DNA of 48,351 nucleotides from an uncultured Clostridia bacterium (GCA_934248055.1 CAKQKI010000011.1:1-48351); one strand, 5' to 3'. Positions 24,313 through 33,204 are shown, counted from the first letter of the stretch. The notes: a model not told the origin generated them from the sequence alone. Numbers and translations are program-made.

Positions 24313-25869
24313 ATGAGCGGATTTTTAACTTGGTTCAAAGCGTTTTTCGGCAATATGCTCGACGGGCTTTTAACCGTGATAAAAGGGTTGTTTTTCGGTA
24401 TTATAAAGACCTTTAACGTACCTTATTACTTTAAACTCTGGGCGACCGAAGGCGCGAACTTCGGTTTTTTGGACTGGGTTTTTTCCGTGCTTACGTTTTT
24501 TATCGTTCTTGCGGTGTGGGTGGGAATATTTTTCCTTATCGCGCTCGGCATAAGAAAGGCCGTAAGATACGGTAAAGCCGTAAACGACAGCGAAGATCTG
24601 CTCGAAGAAATTTCGGACCTTAACAAAGAAGTTATAAGGCTTACCGCCGAAAAAGACAAAATCATCGAGTTTAAAGTAACGCAGGCGGGTTTTTCTTACG
24701 AGCGAATGAAAAAAGATCTCGAAAAAGAACTTGCCGCCGCAAGAAGCGAAGCGGCTTCAAAGGACGGCGATACCGCGCTTACCGCGGATACGGGAAGATT
24801 TCAAAGGCTTTCGGCGGTCGATAAAAAATACGTGTATTTTCATCCGCCCGCATACGCGCAAGGCGTTACGCTTGAAAACCTGTGCGTGAATTTAAGAGAT
24901 TTCGCATGCTTCAACAACGGGCTTTATTACGATTTGCGTACGATAAGGCTTATGATAGCGGGTTTTGCCGCAACAAAACTTATCGTTTTACAAGGTATAT
25001 CGGGTACGGGTAAAACTTCGCTTCCCTACGTTATGGGAAAATTCTTTTTAAACGACTCTACCATCGCTTCCGTTCAGCCTTCCTGGCGCGACAGAAACGA
25101 ACTGTTCGGTTATTTCAACGAGTTTACCAGAAAATTCAACGAAACGGAAGTTTTGCGCCGTATTTACGAAGCGGGGTATAACGACGATATCAACGTTATA
25201 ATTCTCGACGAAATGAATATTTCGAGAGTAGAATATTATTTTGCCGAAATGCTTTCCATTTTAGAAATGCCCGATCCCGACGAATGGAAAATCGAACTCG
25301 TTCCGTCGTCGTGGGAAGACGACCCCGTAAAACTCGAAAGCGGCAATCTTAAAATTCCGCAGAACGTGTGGTACGTAGGCACGATAAATAACGACGACAG
25401 CACTTTCTCCGTTTCCGATAAGGTTTACGACCGCGCTTTCGTTATAAATCTCGACAGTAAAGGCGTTCCTTTCGACGCTCCCGCAACCGCGCCCGAAAGA
25501 GTTTCTTTTTCAGACGTTGAGCGGCTTTACGACGAAGCGGTTCTCAGATTCCCCGTAAAAGACGAAGTTATCGATAAAATAACAAAACTCGACAACTACG
25601 TTATCGAAAAATTCCGCGTGGCGTTCGGCAACCGTATAATGAAACAGTTAAAACGGTTCGTTCCCGTTTACGCGGCGTGCGGCGGAAACGAAACGGATGG
25701 CGTGGATTATATGCTCGCAACGAAAGTTTTCCGTAAATTCGAAAGCCTTAATCTTTCGCTTATAAGAGACGAAATTCGTCCGCTTATAACTTTTATGGAT
25801 AACCTGTTCGGAAAAGGCGCGATGAAAGAAAGCGTCGCGTATCTGCAACTTCTGCAGAAAACGTATTGA
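24313..25869 (+). CDS. Membrane-anchored McrB-like AAA+ ATPase
   Basis: A 518-residue protein. Residues about 1-80 are hydrophobic, with an amphipathic start (MSGFLTWFKAFFGNMLDGLL) and a clear transmembrane helix (FLDWVFSVLTFFIVLAVWVG). A coiled coil follows (about 88-150, LLEEISDLNKEVIRLTAEKD). The AAA+ domain resembles McrB: Walker A GISGTGKTSLPY (about residue 228), the QPSWRDRNELFGYFNEFTRK segment, Walker B VIILDEMNISRVEYYF (about 296), and sensor-1 GTINNDDSTFSVSDKVYDRA. There is no DNA-recognition domain of the McrB type at the N-terminus. It lies between two signal peptidase genes and next to a DUF2357 gene, the McrC-like partner. The role is unknown; energy-driven export or assembly of the fibre is one hypothesis, defence another. 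Confidence 0.85.
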   Translation: MSGFLTWFKAFFGNMLDGLLTVIKGLFFGIIKTFNVPYYFKLWATEGANFGFLDWVFSVLTFFIVLAVWVGIFFLIALGIRKAVRYGKAVNDSEDLLEEISDLNKEVIRLTAEKDKIIEFKVTQAGFSYERMKKDLEKELAAARSEAASKDGDTALTADTGRFQRLSAVDKKYVYFHPPAYAQGVTLENLCVNLRDFACFNNGLYYDLRTIRLMIAGFAATKLIVLQGISGTGKTSLPYVMGKFFLNDSTIASVQPSWRDRNELFGYFNEFTRKFNETEVLRRIYEAGYNDDINVIILDEMNISRVEYYFAEMLSILEMPDPDEWKIELVPSSWEDDPVKLESGNLKIPQNVWYVGTINNDDSTFSVSDKVYDRAFVINLDSKGVPFDAPATAPERVSFSDVERLYDEAVLRFPVKDEVIDKITKLDNYVIEKFRVAFGNRIMKQLKRFVPVYAACGGNETDGVDYMLATKVFRKFESLNLSLIRDEIRPLITFMDNLFGKGAMKESVAYLQLLQKTY

Positions 25870-25877
25870 GGCGTTTT

Positions 25878-28415
25878 ATGAACGATTTTAACGAAAAACT
25901 TAACGGCGCGACGGAAAATCATTCCGCCGCTTTTTCGGGTTGGGTGAATAAGTTAAAATTCGATAAATCGTTTACGGCTAAACTCATACTTGCGGATAAC
26001 GCGGTTAAAGAGTATTATTCGGATATCGCAACCGAAATTTTAAAATACGACAAAATCAAATCGAGAACGGGCTGGTCGGGCGTGACGTTTACGGCAGGGC
26101 GCGACAGGTTTGCGTCGGTCGCGTTCGTCGGAAAAACTCTGTGTTTATATCTTGCTGTCGACCCCGATGAGATAGGCGGCGGAAAATACAAGGCAAAAAA
26201 CGTAGAAGAAATAAAAAAACGTGCAAAAACCCCCGCAATGCTGAAAATTAAAAGCGACGGCGGAAAACGTTACGCGCTGAAAGTTATATCGGCGGTTGCA
26301 GAAAATTTCGGGCTTGAATTGAAAAGCGAGCCGATTGCGCCCGTAAATCCTTTTAATTTTAAATCCGATACTTTCAACAATCTTATTACGCGCGGACTTA
26401 TAAGAATCGTGCGCGGCGGAAACAGGGCGTCGGAAAGCGATTTGAAACAAAGCGACGAAATTGACGGTTTTAACGAAACGTCGCCGCGCGGCGACGTTAT
26501 TATAAACGAAGCAAAACGCGGCGTTTATAACGATACCGCATCTACGATAGAAGAATTATTATCCCGTCACGGCGTTTATAACGATATTGCGATTGCGCTT
26601 TCCGAAGGAAACTGCAAAGTCGAATTTTCCGAAAAACTTATGTTGCGCTCCGTTGACGAAATCTGGGTGCGCGCGATAGAAGACTGCGTTAATTCTCTCG
26701 ACGAACTTATAAGAAATCCTAATCATTTTATAGCGGAAACGGAAGAAGTTTTACCCATAGAACTCACAAAAAAAGTTACGGGAAGATCGGTTGCGCACCT
26801 TTGCCGTCACACCGACTATATTAAAGCAGACGAGCGCGGTGGAATAACTCCCGTAAAAATGCTGAACGTTTTCAGAGAAGATTCCGTTCTCACTTACGAA
26901 AATAAATTTTTAAACACTTTAATAAAAAAACTGTACCTGTTCGTCGGAAAGCGTTACGACGTTTTAAAAGAGCGCGGCGCGGACGAAAAAACAACTTCTC
27001 TCGACTACGAAAACTCTTTTCACGTCGGCGAAGGTAAGGCGAAAATCAGAATCAGCGTGGAATATTCCGAGCGCGAAGATTGCAAAAACGCAAAAAAAGT
27101 GCTTGCGGGGAGCGGACTTTTGTCAAGAGTGGAAAAAATTCACTCGATAGTTTCGGGGTATATGAATTCGTCGTTCGTTAAAGAGATGGGAGCGAATTAT
27201 ATTCGTCCGCCCGTTATGCGAACGAACGCGATAATAAAAAACAAGTATTTCAGAGAATGTCTTGCGCTGTGGGAGTTTATAGAAAGTTACGACGACGCAG
27301 GTTACGGCGTTACCGTGGAAGAAACCAACCGTGAAATTTCTCCCGATACGGCGAAACGGCTTTACGAAAACGCCGCCGTGCTTTATTACTTGTTCAGGCG
27401 CGGCATTAACGAAGATTACGGCGAAACGGAAAGTTACGGATATTCGGTTATTCCCGAAACGTATTCGCCCGCATCGGTTTTACCCGATAAACACGTTGAA
27501 AAATTTGAAAAAGAAGGCGAAACGGAGTACGATTCGGACGATCTCGATTTTGCCGTTCTCGTTGCGCTCGCGGCAGACGAGCGCGCGCTTGAAAAAACTC
27601 ATAAACCCGTAAAAAGTTTTGCGGAAAGGCTTTGTTTTTCAGATGAAACGACCAAGCGCGCATTCGTTGCGGTATGCAACTCCGTTTTAAAATACAAAGG
27701 GGTTAAACTCAGATGTTCAAGCCGCTACGCTACTTTAAGGCGCGGGCGGATACCGCTTATAAGAATAACTTTCGGCGGAAAATCCCTTAAAGCGTATTTT
27801 GCGCTCGAAGTAAGCAAAATTCCCGAAAAATACCGCGCAAAAGACGCGTCTTACGTAAAAACTTACGCCGATACTCCTTCGTTTATAAAACTTAAAAGCG
27901 AAAGGAGCGTCAAGTACGCCCTTAATATGACGGAAATTCTTGCAAAAGAATATTCTTTAATTCTTTCAAAGAAGCGCGAAATCGAAATCCGCGCCGAAGA
28001 CCTATCCTGCGAAAATTTAAAAACGGACGGTATTTTCCAAGGAAAAGCCTTTGTTTTTGAAAAAATAACGAACGTTTTAAGGGAAAACGAAGAACTTTCG
28101 GGCGGAATTTCTTTCGGAACGCAAAAAAACGAACTTATCGAGAAAACGTTTAAAGACGCGGAAAAATCCGCCGTAAAAGAAAGCGGAAAAATTTATAAAG
28201 AAGTAACGTTATCCGAAACGACCGAAAGCGGCGAAAACGATATAAAAACCGATTTACTCGAAGGAATAACGAGAATAGACAACAATTATACCGTTCCCAC
28301 CGAATTCGGTCTTGACGACAGCAGAAGTTTTATTTCCTACGAAAACGAGAACCCGATACCCGACGGATTGAATCGGCGTAATACGCTTTTCGGTAAAAGG
28401 CGCGGAAAAAGATGA
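25878..28415 (+). CDS. DUF2357 (McrC-like) protein with duplicated flanking domain
   Basis: An 845-residue protein; ATG 25878 has GAGG 6 nt upstream (a TTG at 25866 is less likely). The central part (about 190-520) looks like DUF2357, a family often coded beside McrB-like ATPases (SVDEIWVRAIEDCVNSLDEL; VKMLNVFREDSVLTYENKFL). Residues about 30-145 and about 575-697 are two copies of another domain: KSFTAKLILADNAVKEYYS against KSFAERLCFSDETTKRAFV, GKTLCLYLAVDP against GKSLKAYFALEV, and AKTPAMLKIKSDGGKRYAL against ADTPSFIKLKSERSVKYAL. I see no clear PD-(D/E)xK nuclease motif, so nuclease activity is doubtful. The stop overlaps the next gene (ATGA), implying tight coupling. Confidence 0.8.
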   Translation: MNDFNEKLNGATENHSAAFSGWVNKLKFDKSFTAKLILADNAVKEYYSDIATEILKYDKIKSRTGWSGVTFTAGRDRFASVAFVGKTLCLYLAVDPDEIGGGKYKAKNVEEIKKRAKTPAMLKIKSDGGKRYALKVISAVAENFGLELKSEPIAPVNPFNFKSDTFNNLITRGLIRIVRGGNRASESDLKQSDEIDGFNETSPRGDVIINEAKRGVYNDTASTIEELLSRHGVYNDIAIALSEGNCKVEFSEKLMLRSVDEIWVRAIEDCVNSLDELIRNPNHFIAETEEVLPIELTKKVTGRSVAHLCRHTDYIKADERGGITPVKMLNVFREDSVLTYENKFLNTLIKKLYLFVGKRYDVLKERGADEKTTSLDYENSFHVGEGKAKIRISVEYSEREDCKNAKKVLAGSGLLSRVEKIHSIVSGYMNSSFVKEMGANYIRPPVMRTNAIIKNKYFRECLALWEFIESYDDAGYGVTVEETNREISPDTAKRLYENAAVLYYLFRRGINEDYGETESYGYSVIPETYSPASVLPDKHVEKFEKEGETEYDSDDLDFAVLVALAADERALEKTHKPVKSFAERLCFSDETTKRAFVAVCNSVLKYKGVKLRCSSRYATLRRGRIPLIRITFGGKSLKAYFALEVSKIPEKYRAKDASYVKTYADTPSFIKLKSERSVKYALNMTEILAKEYSLILSKKREIEIRAEDLSCENLKTDGIFQGKAFVFEKITNVLRENEELSGGISFGTQKNELIEKTFKDAEKSAVKESGKIYKEVTLSETTESGENDIKTDLLEGITRIDNNYTVPTEFGLDDSRSFISYENENPIPDGLNRRNTLFGKRRGKR

Positions 28416-29050
28416 AAAAGATATTCGGCGCTTTAAAAAAGATATTCGGCGCGGCGATGATTGCGCTCATAGCGTTTTCGGTTATCGGCGCGGTTTTCGT
28501 TTCGGTATTTAAAAAGGCGAACGATAAACCTTTGTTTTTGTTCGGAAAAACGCTGATGTGGGTTGAAACGGCGAGTATGGAACCCGCAATCGAAGCGAGA
28601 AGTTTTATTCTTGCCGATAAATACGACGGCAAAACGCTTAAAGTAAACGACGTTATAACTTTTATCTGCCGCGACGAAAATTCCGAAGTTTACGGTCGGT
28701 TGATAACGCACAGAATAGTGGAAGTTACCGAAAGCGGTTATAGAACCAAAGGCGACAATATTCTTTCCGCCGTCGACGACCGTACGGTTACGAGCGGCGA
28801 CGTGGTAGCCGTGTATCGCAAAAATTTAAAGGCGCTGACTTTCGCGGGGCGCGTTTTCGCTTCGCCGGCGGGGCTTATACTTATAATATCCGCGTTTTTG
28901 TTTTCGTGCGCGTTCGTTTATATTCCCGATATGATAAACGTTCTTAAAAACGAAGACGTGATAAAAACCGAAAAAGAAAAAGAAATCGAAAGAAGAGTTA
29001 AAGAAGAAGTAGAAAAACTGATGAAAGAAAACGGGAGCGATGAAAGATGA
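28412..29050 (+). CDS. Second SipW-type signal peptidase I
   Basis: A 212-residue membrane peptidase paralogous to the one at 23.5 kb. An N-terminal helix (IFGAAMIALIAFSVIGAVFV) is followed by the catalytic Ser in VETASMEPAI and the His in LITHRIVEV, again the Ser-His type. A second helix (ASPAGLILIISAFLFSCAFV) and a highly charged coiled-coil-like C-terminus (EKEKEIERRVKEEVEKLMKE) resemble the tail of the first copy. It overlaps the DUF2357 gene and the following EAL gene by 4 nt each. Why one locus needs two such peptidases is unclear; different substrates (transcript 1 against transcript 2 proteins) is one option. Confidence 0.88.
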   Translation: MKKIFGALKKIFGAAMIALIAFSVIGAVFVSVFKKANDKPLFLFGKTLMWVETASMEPAIEARSFILADKYDGKTLKVNDVITFICRDENSEVYGRLITHRIVEVTESGYRTKGDNILSAVDDRTVTSGDVVAVYRKNLKALTFAGRVFASPAGLILIISAFLFSCAFVYIPDMINVLKNEDVIKTEKEKEIERRVKEEVEKLMKENGSDER

Positions 29051-31314
29051 AAAAGTTTTTTAAAAAATACGCAGGCACGATCGCGTTTTTAACGGCGGTC
29101 GCCGTTTGCGTGTGTTTTATCGCTCACGCGGTAGCGCTCGGCACGGAATATTCGCGCGGAGTAACAGAAAGAGCCGCCATAAGGGCAGAATTTTACACCG
29201 AAGAGATTTCGCTTAACGTTAAAGCAACGTGCGATAATTTAAAAAGAGAAACGAAGTATGCGGCTCAGAGATTGTCGGAATGCGCCACGGAAAGCGAATT
29301 GAAAGAAAGATTTAAAAACTTTTATCTTTCGGGAATAGCAAGCGATGATTTTTTAGAAGCGTTTTATCTTAAAAACGGCGTTTTTATCAATGCTAACGGC
29401 GAAGAAATACGCGGTTACGACGAACTTGACGAACTTAAAAACGGTAACGGCAACACTCTTTCAAAGGTGTTTCAGTACGATAACAGAATTATGACCGTAG
29501 CGGCGTTTCAGAAAACCGAAAGCGATTTTATCGACGGTATAGCCGTTCTTTACGACAGGTTTTTATTATCTCTCGACGCCATTTTAAAAGGCGGCGAATC
29601 TGATAAAAAAACGGTAGACTCTTCGGAATTCACAGTCCTTATAAGGCACGACGGAAAACCTATCGACAAAATCGAAAACTCGAAAGATTTTCAGATAAAA
29701 AACGAAACGCTTCAAAGCGGAGTGCTGAAAAATTTGTTGTCGGGAACGGAAATAGACGAATTCGTCCGTTCGGTGGCAAGCGGTAAAAGCGTTTCGTTCA
29801 CCATAGGCGCGGGAAGCAACGGTTACGTTCTCGCGGTAAATTCTCTCGGCGCGGAAAACGGCTGTCTTGCTCTTGCGGGGCTTTACAAAATATCTTCCGT
29901 TTACGGCGCGGGGTATGATTTAATCGAAAGTATATGGGCGGTGCTTTTAGGTCTTGCGTCGGTTATGGCGATTATGACGATTTCGGTAATCGCAAGCCGC
30001 GTTTATGCGAAAAAAAGAATTTACGAGTTGGAAATGATAGATTCGTTTCTCAATTGCGCTACTCCGAAAAAGTTCGAAAGCGACGCCGAAATTATTCTTA
30101 AACGGCATAAAAGCATAAATTTTGCAATGGTTTCGCTTAAAATCAGCAATTTCGGTTACGTTTATGAGAAATTCGGCGACGAAGAATCCAAAAATCTTGC
30201 GCTGTTTGCTTCGGGAGCGATAAAACACGCCTTGTTTATCGACGAAACGTTTGCGTATGCGGGCGACGGGGAATTTCTGGCGCTGCTTTATTACAAAGAC
30301 AGAAAAAGTTTTACCGACAGGCTGAACGGTTTGTATTTAAGGCTTTCTCAATACGAAGGTCTTAAAGAACGCGATTATAAGGTAAGCGCGTCTTTTTCGG
30401 TTTACGAAATAGAAAAAGAAGAAAAACAAACGGTTTCCGAAATGCTCGTAAAACTGAAAACGGTAAAAGATTCTTCGGGCGTGGTTATGGGCTCGTTCTG
30501 CGTTAATTTTTACGAAGATATGCTGAGAGAAAAGCGCATAAGAAAGGCGGAAATCGAAAGCAGAATGGAAAGCGCGCTCGAAAACAGCGAATTTCATTTG
30601 TTTTATCAGCCGAAGTATAATATTCGTTCGAGAAGAACGGACGGGTGCGAAATTCTTATCCGCTGGTACGATCCGAAAATCGAAAGTTACCGCGTTCCGA
30701 GCGTGTTTCTGCCCGTTTTCGAAGAAGACGGCTTTATATGCAAAATAGACAGATTCGTGTTTTATAAAGCGTGCGAAAATATCGCCGCGCGCGTCGCGCA
30801 GAGAAAAATATCCTATCCCGTTTCGGTAAACGTGTCGAGAGTTACGGCAATACAACCCGATTTTGTGGATTATTACGTCAGAATAAAGAATAAATTCAAT
30901 ATAGAAAACGGATTTATAACTCTTGAATTTACCGAGAGTTTTGCTTACGAAAATTACGGGTATCTTGCGGAAGTCGTAAATAAATTACACGAAAACGGCT
31001 TTTTATGCGCGATAGACGACTTCGGAACGGGTTATTCGTCGTATAATATTTTAAAAACCATATCCACAGACGAGATTAAACTCGATAAATTTTTCCTTGA
31101 AAAAGGTCTTTCCGAAGAAAGAGATCGTACGCTTTTTAAAAGCGTTATCGAAATGATTAAAAAAATCGGCATAAAAGTTACTCAGGAAGGCGTTGAAACG
31201 AGAGAAGATTTCGAACGCCTGCAATCGTTCGGTTGCGACGTTATACAGGGCTATTTTTACGCCAAACCCATGAAATACGTCGACTACTGCGAATTTATAG
31301 ACAAAAACTCATAA
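29047..31314 (+). CDS. Membrane GGDEF(degenerate)-EAL c-di-GMP phosphodiesterase
   Basis: A 755-residue protein, last gene of the operon. A transmembrane helix (about 10-32) and a second near residues 295-320 enclose an extracytoplasmic sensor region, perhaps Cache-like. A GGDEF domain follows whose signature is replaced by AYAGDGEFLAL, so no cyclase activity is expected. The C-terminal EAL domain has EILIRW in place of EALxRW but otherwise complete motifs (NVSRVTAI, LEFTESF, IDDFGTGYSSYNIL, IKLDKFFL, TQEGVET), so hydrolysis of c-di-GMP is likely. Because a c-di-GMP ON switch controls this operon, the product would lower its own inducer: negative feedback (inferred). It overlaps the previous gene by 4 nt (ATGA) and is followed by a terminator. 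Confidence 0.92.
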   Translation: MKKFFKKYAGTIAFLTAVAVCVCFIAHAVALGTEYSRGVTERAAIRAEFYTEEISLNVKATCDNLKRETKYAAQRLSECATESELKERFKNFYLSGIASDDFLEAFYLKNGVFINANGEEIRGYDELDELKNGNGNTLSKVFQYDNRIMTVAAFQKTESDFIDGIAVLYDRFLLSLDAILKGGESDKKTVDSSEFTVLIRHDGKPIDKIENSKDFQIKNETLQSGVLKNLLSGTEIDEFVRSVASGKSVSFTIGAGSNGYVLAVNSLGAENGCLALAGLYKISSVYGAGYDLIESIWAVLLGLASVMAIMTISVIASRVYAKKRIYELEMIDSFLNCATPKKFESDAEIILKRHKSINFAMVSLKISNFGYVYEKFGDEESKNLALFASGAIKHALFIDETFAYAGDGEFLALLYYKDRKSFTDRLNGLYLRLSQYEGLKERDYKVSASFSVYEIEKEEKQTVSEMLVKLKTVKDSSGVVMGSFCVNFYEDMLREKRIRKAEIESRMESALENSEFHLFYQPKYNIRSRRTDGCEILIRWYDPKIESYRVPSVFLPVFEEDGFICKIDRFVFYKACENIAARVAQRKISYPVSVNVSRVTAIQPDFVDYYVRIKNKFNIENGFITLEFTESFAYENYGYLAEVVNKLHENGFLCAIDDFGTGYSSYNILKTISTDEIKLDKFFLEKGLSEERDRTLFKSVIEMIKKIGIKVTQEGVETREDFERLQSFGCDVIQGYFYAKPMKYVDYCEFIDKNS

Positions 31315-31351
31315 ATAATTCCGAGCGGCTTTTAAATTTTTGCCGCGCAAT

Positions 31352-31396
31352 AACGACCCTTAAAAAACGGCGGCGTTTTATAAGGGTCGTTTGTTT
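31352..31396 (+). terminator. Terminator of the fibre operon
   Basis: AACGACCCTTA (31352-31362) pairs with TAAGGGTCGTT (31381-31391) and is followed by TGTTTTT. It ends the run of plus-strand genes from 20.8 kb. Confidence 0.85.
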
Positions 31397-31427
31397 TTAT
31401 CGCGAGTTGTCTTTCGGGGTTATTCTG

Positions 31428-31456
31428 TTTACAAACGAAAATATTTGTGCTAAAAT
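31428..31456 (+). promoter_or_regulatory. ABC exporter promoter giving a near-leaderless mRNA
   Basis: TTTACA (31428-31433), a 17-nt spacer and TAAAAT (31451-31456) within TGCTAAAAT. Only 8 nt lie between the -10 box and ATG 31465. Confidence 0.75.
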
Positions 31457-31464
31457 TATTCGGT

Positions 31465-33204
31465 ATGACGAAATTACTAAGGTTTTTAAAAGGGTATCGG
31501 CTTAAAACGGTTTTCGGTCCGATATTCAAACTTATCGAAGCGGTATTCGAACTTATAACCCCGATAGTCGTCGCGTGGGTTATAGACTCCGCTTTGCCGC
31601 TTGCCCGCGGCGGCGATTATTCGGGGCTTTTAAAAGGCGGAGCGATAATACTTGCGCTCGGCGTTTTCGGACTTGCGTTCGCGCTCACGGCGCAATATTT
31701 TGCAAGTCGCGCCTCGCTCGGTTTCGGCACTAATCTCAGACAAGGGCTTTTTGAGCATATCAATTCGTTTTCTTACGCCGAACTCGATAAATTTTCGGCT
31801 GCTTCGCTGATAACGCGCATTACGTCGGACGTAAATCAGACTCAGCAGGCGGTGGCAATGTTTATAAGGCTCGTTTTGAGATCGCCGTTTATCGCGGTGG
31901 GCGCGATAGTTATGGCGATGACTATAAACGTTAAATTATCGCTTATTTTCGTTGCGGCGGCGTTTGTTATATCCGTCGCGCTGTTTTGCATTATGTCTTC
32001 TACTATGCCGAAATATAAGTCCGTTCAGGATAAACTCGACGGAGTTACCCGTTTAACGCGTGAAAATCTTTCGGGCGCGAGAGTGGTAAGGGCGTTCGGC
32101 GCGGAAGAAAGGGAAATTTCGGATTTTTCGGACGCGTCGGAACAACTTTGCTCGTCGTCTTTAAAGGTAAACGCGGTTTCCGCGCTTCTCAATCCGTTTA
32201 CTTACGCCGTTTTGAATCTCGGCATTATAGCCATATTGTATTTCGGCGGCAAAACCGTTTATTACGGCGATCTTACGCAAGGCGAAATAATCGCGCTCGT
32301 AAACTATATGACGCAGATTTTAAACGCGATGGTCGTGTTTGCAAACCTTCTCGTAACGTTTACCAAAGCGTCGGCTTCGGCGGCGAGAATCAACGAAGTT
32401 TTCTCGATTACGCCGTCTATGAAAGAAGGCGGCGGCGCGACTTGCGACTTCTCCGCCCCCGCGATAGATTTAAGCGGCGTTTCGCTTACTTACGGCGGCA
32501 GTTCTTCTCCTTCGCTGAGAAACGTCGATTTGAAAGTGCAGAAGGGCGGAAGCGTCGGCATTTTAGGCGGAACGGGCAGCGGTAAAAGTACTCTTGTGAG
32601 CGTTATAACAAGGCTTTACGACGCAACCGAAGGTACGGTTAAAATTTTCGGCAACGATATTAAAGAATATAAAAATTCCGAACTTTATAAAATTTTCGGA
32701 GTTTGTCCGCAAAAAGCGACGCTTTTTGCGGGAACTTTAAGAGAAAATCTGCGGCTTGGCGCGCCCGACGCGACGGACGAAGAAATTTACGCCGCGCTCG
32801 GAACGGCTCAGGCTCTCGACTTCGTAAACGAACTTGACGGAAAACTCGATTATATCGTCGCGCAGGAAGGAAAGAACTTTTCGGGCGGACAAAGACAGCG
32901 CCTTACCATAGCGCGCGCTCTCGTAACGCGCCCGTATATTTTAATTCTTGACGACAGTTCGAGCGCTCTCGATTTCGCAACCGACGCAAAATTAAGAAAG
33001 GTTTTGACTTTACTGAGAGAAAAAGAAAATTTAACTACGGTTACCGTTTCCCAGCGCGCTACGAGTATAAGGCATTGCGATATTATAATCGTTCTCGACG
33101 ACGGCAAGGTCGTCGGAAAAGGCGCGCACGAAGAACTTTTGAACTCGTGTGACGTTTACAGGGAAATTTGCTTGTCGCAAAACAAGGGGGACGAGTTAAA
33201 ATGA
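31465..33204 (+). CDS. ABC exporter half-transporter, degenerate-site subunit
   Basis: A 579-residue half-transporter with an N-terminal six-helix exporter domain and a C-terminal nucleotide-binding domain. I chose ATG 31465: the upstream GTG/TTG codons overlap the -10 box and no Shine-Dalgarno sequence exists, so the mRNA is probably leaderless. Walker A is GGTGSGKST and the signature is FSGGQRQRLTIARAL. Walker B is LILDDSSSALD, with Asp instead of the catalytic Glu, a hallmark of the degenerate ATP site in heterodimeric exporters such as TM287/288. The partner gene overlaps it by 4 nt. The substrate is unknown; drugs, lipids and peptides are typical for the family. The terminator just upstream separates it from the fibre operon. 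Confidence 0.93.
   Translation: MTKLLRFLKGYRLKTVFGPIFKLIEAVFELITPIVVAWVIDSALPLARGGDYSGLLKGGAIILALGVFGLAFALTAQYFASRASLGFGTNLRQGLFEHINSFSYAELDKFSAASLITRITSDVNQTQQAVAMFIRLVLRSPFIAVGAIVMAMTINVKLSLIFVAAAFVISVALFCIMSSTMPKYKSVQDKLDGVTRLTRENLSGARVVRAFGAEEREISDFSDASEQLCSSSLKVNAVSALLNPFTYAVLNLGIIAILYFGGKTVYYGDLTQGEIIALVNYMTQILNAMVVFANLLVTFTKASASAARINEVFSITPSMKEGGGATCDFSAPAIDLSGVSLTYGGSSSPSLRNVDLKVQKGGSVGILGGTGSGKSTLVSVITRLYDATEGTVKIFGNDIKEYKNSELYKIFGVCPQKATLFAGTLRENLRLGAPDATDEEIYAALGTAQALDFVNELDGKLDYIVAQEGKNFSGGQRQRLTIARALVTRPYILILDDSSSALDFATDAKLRKVLTLLREKENLTTVTVSQRATSIRHCDIIIVLDDGKVVGKGAHEELLNSCDVYREICLSQNKGDELK

Noticed and set aside
24313..28415. Type IV McrBC restriction system
   Set aside because: The ATPase core is McrB-like and DUF2357 is McrC-like, but no DNA-recognition domain or clear nuclease motif is visible. 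The pair is embedded between signal peptidases in a surface-protein operon with 4-nt overlaps. Kept only as an alternative.
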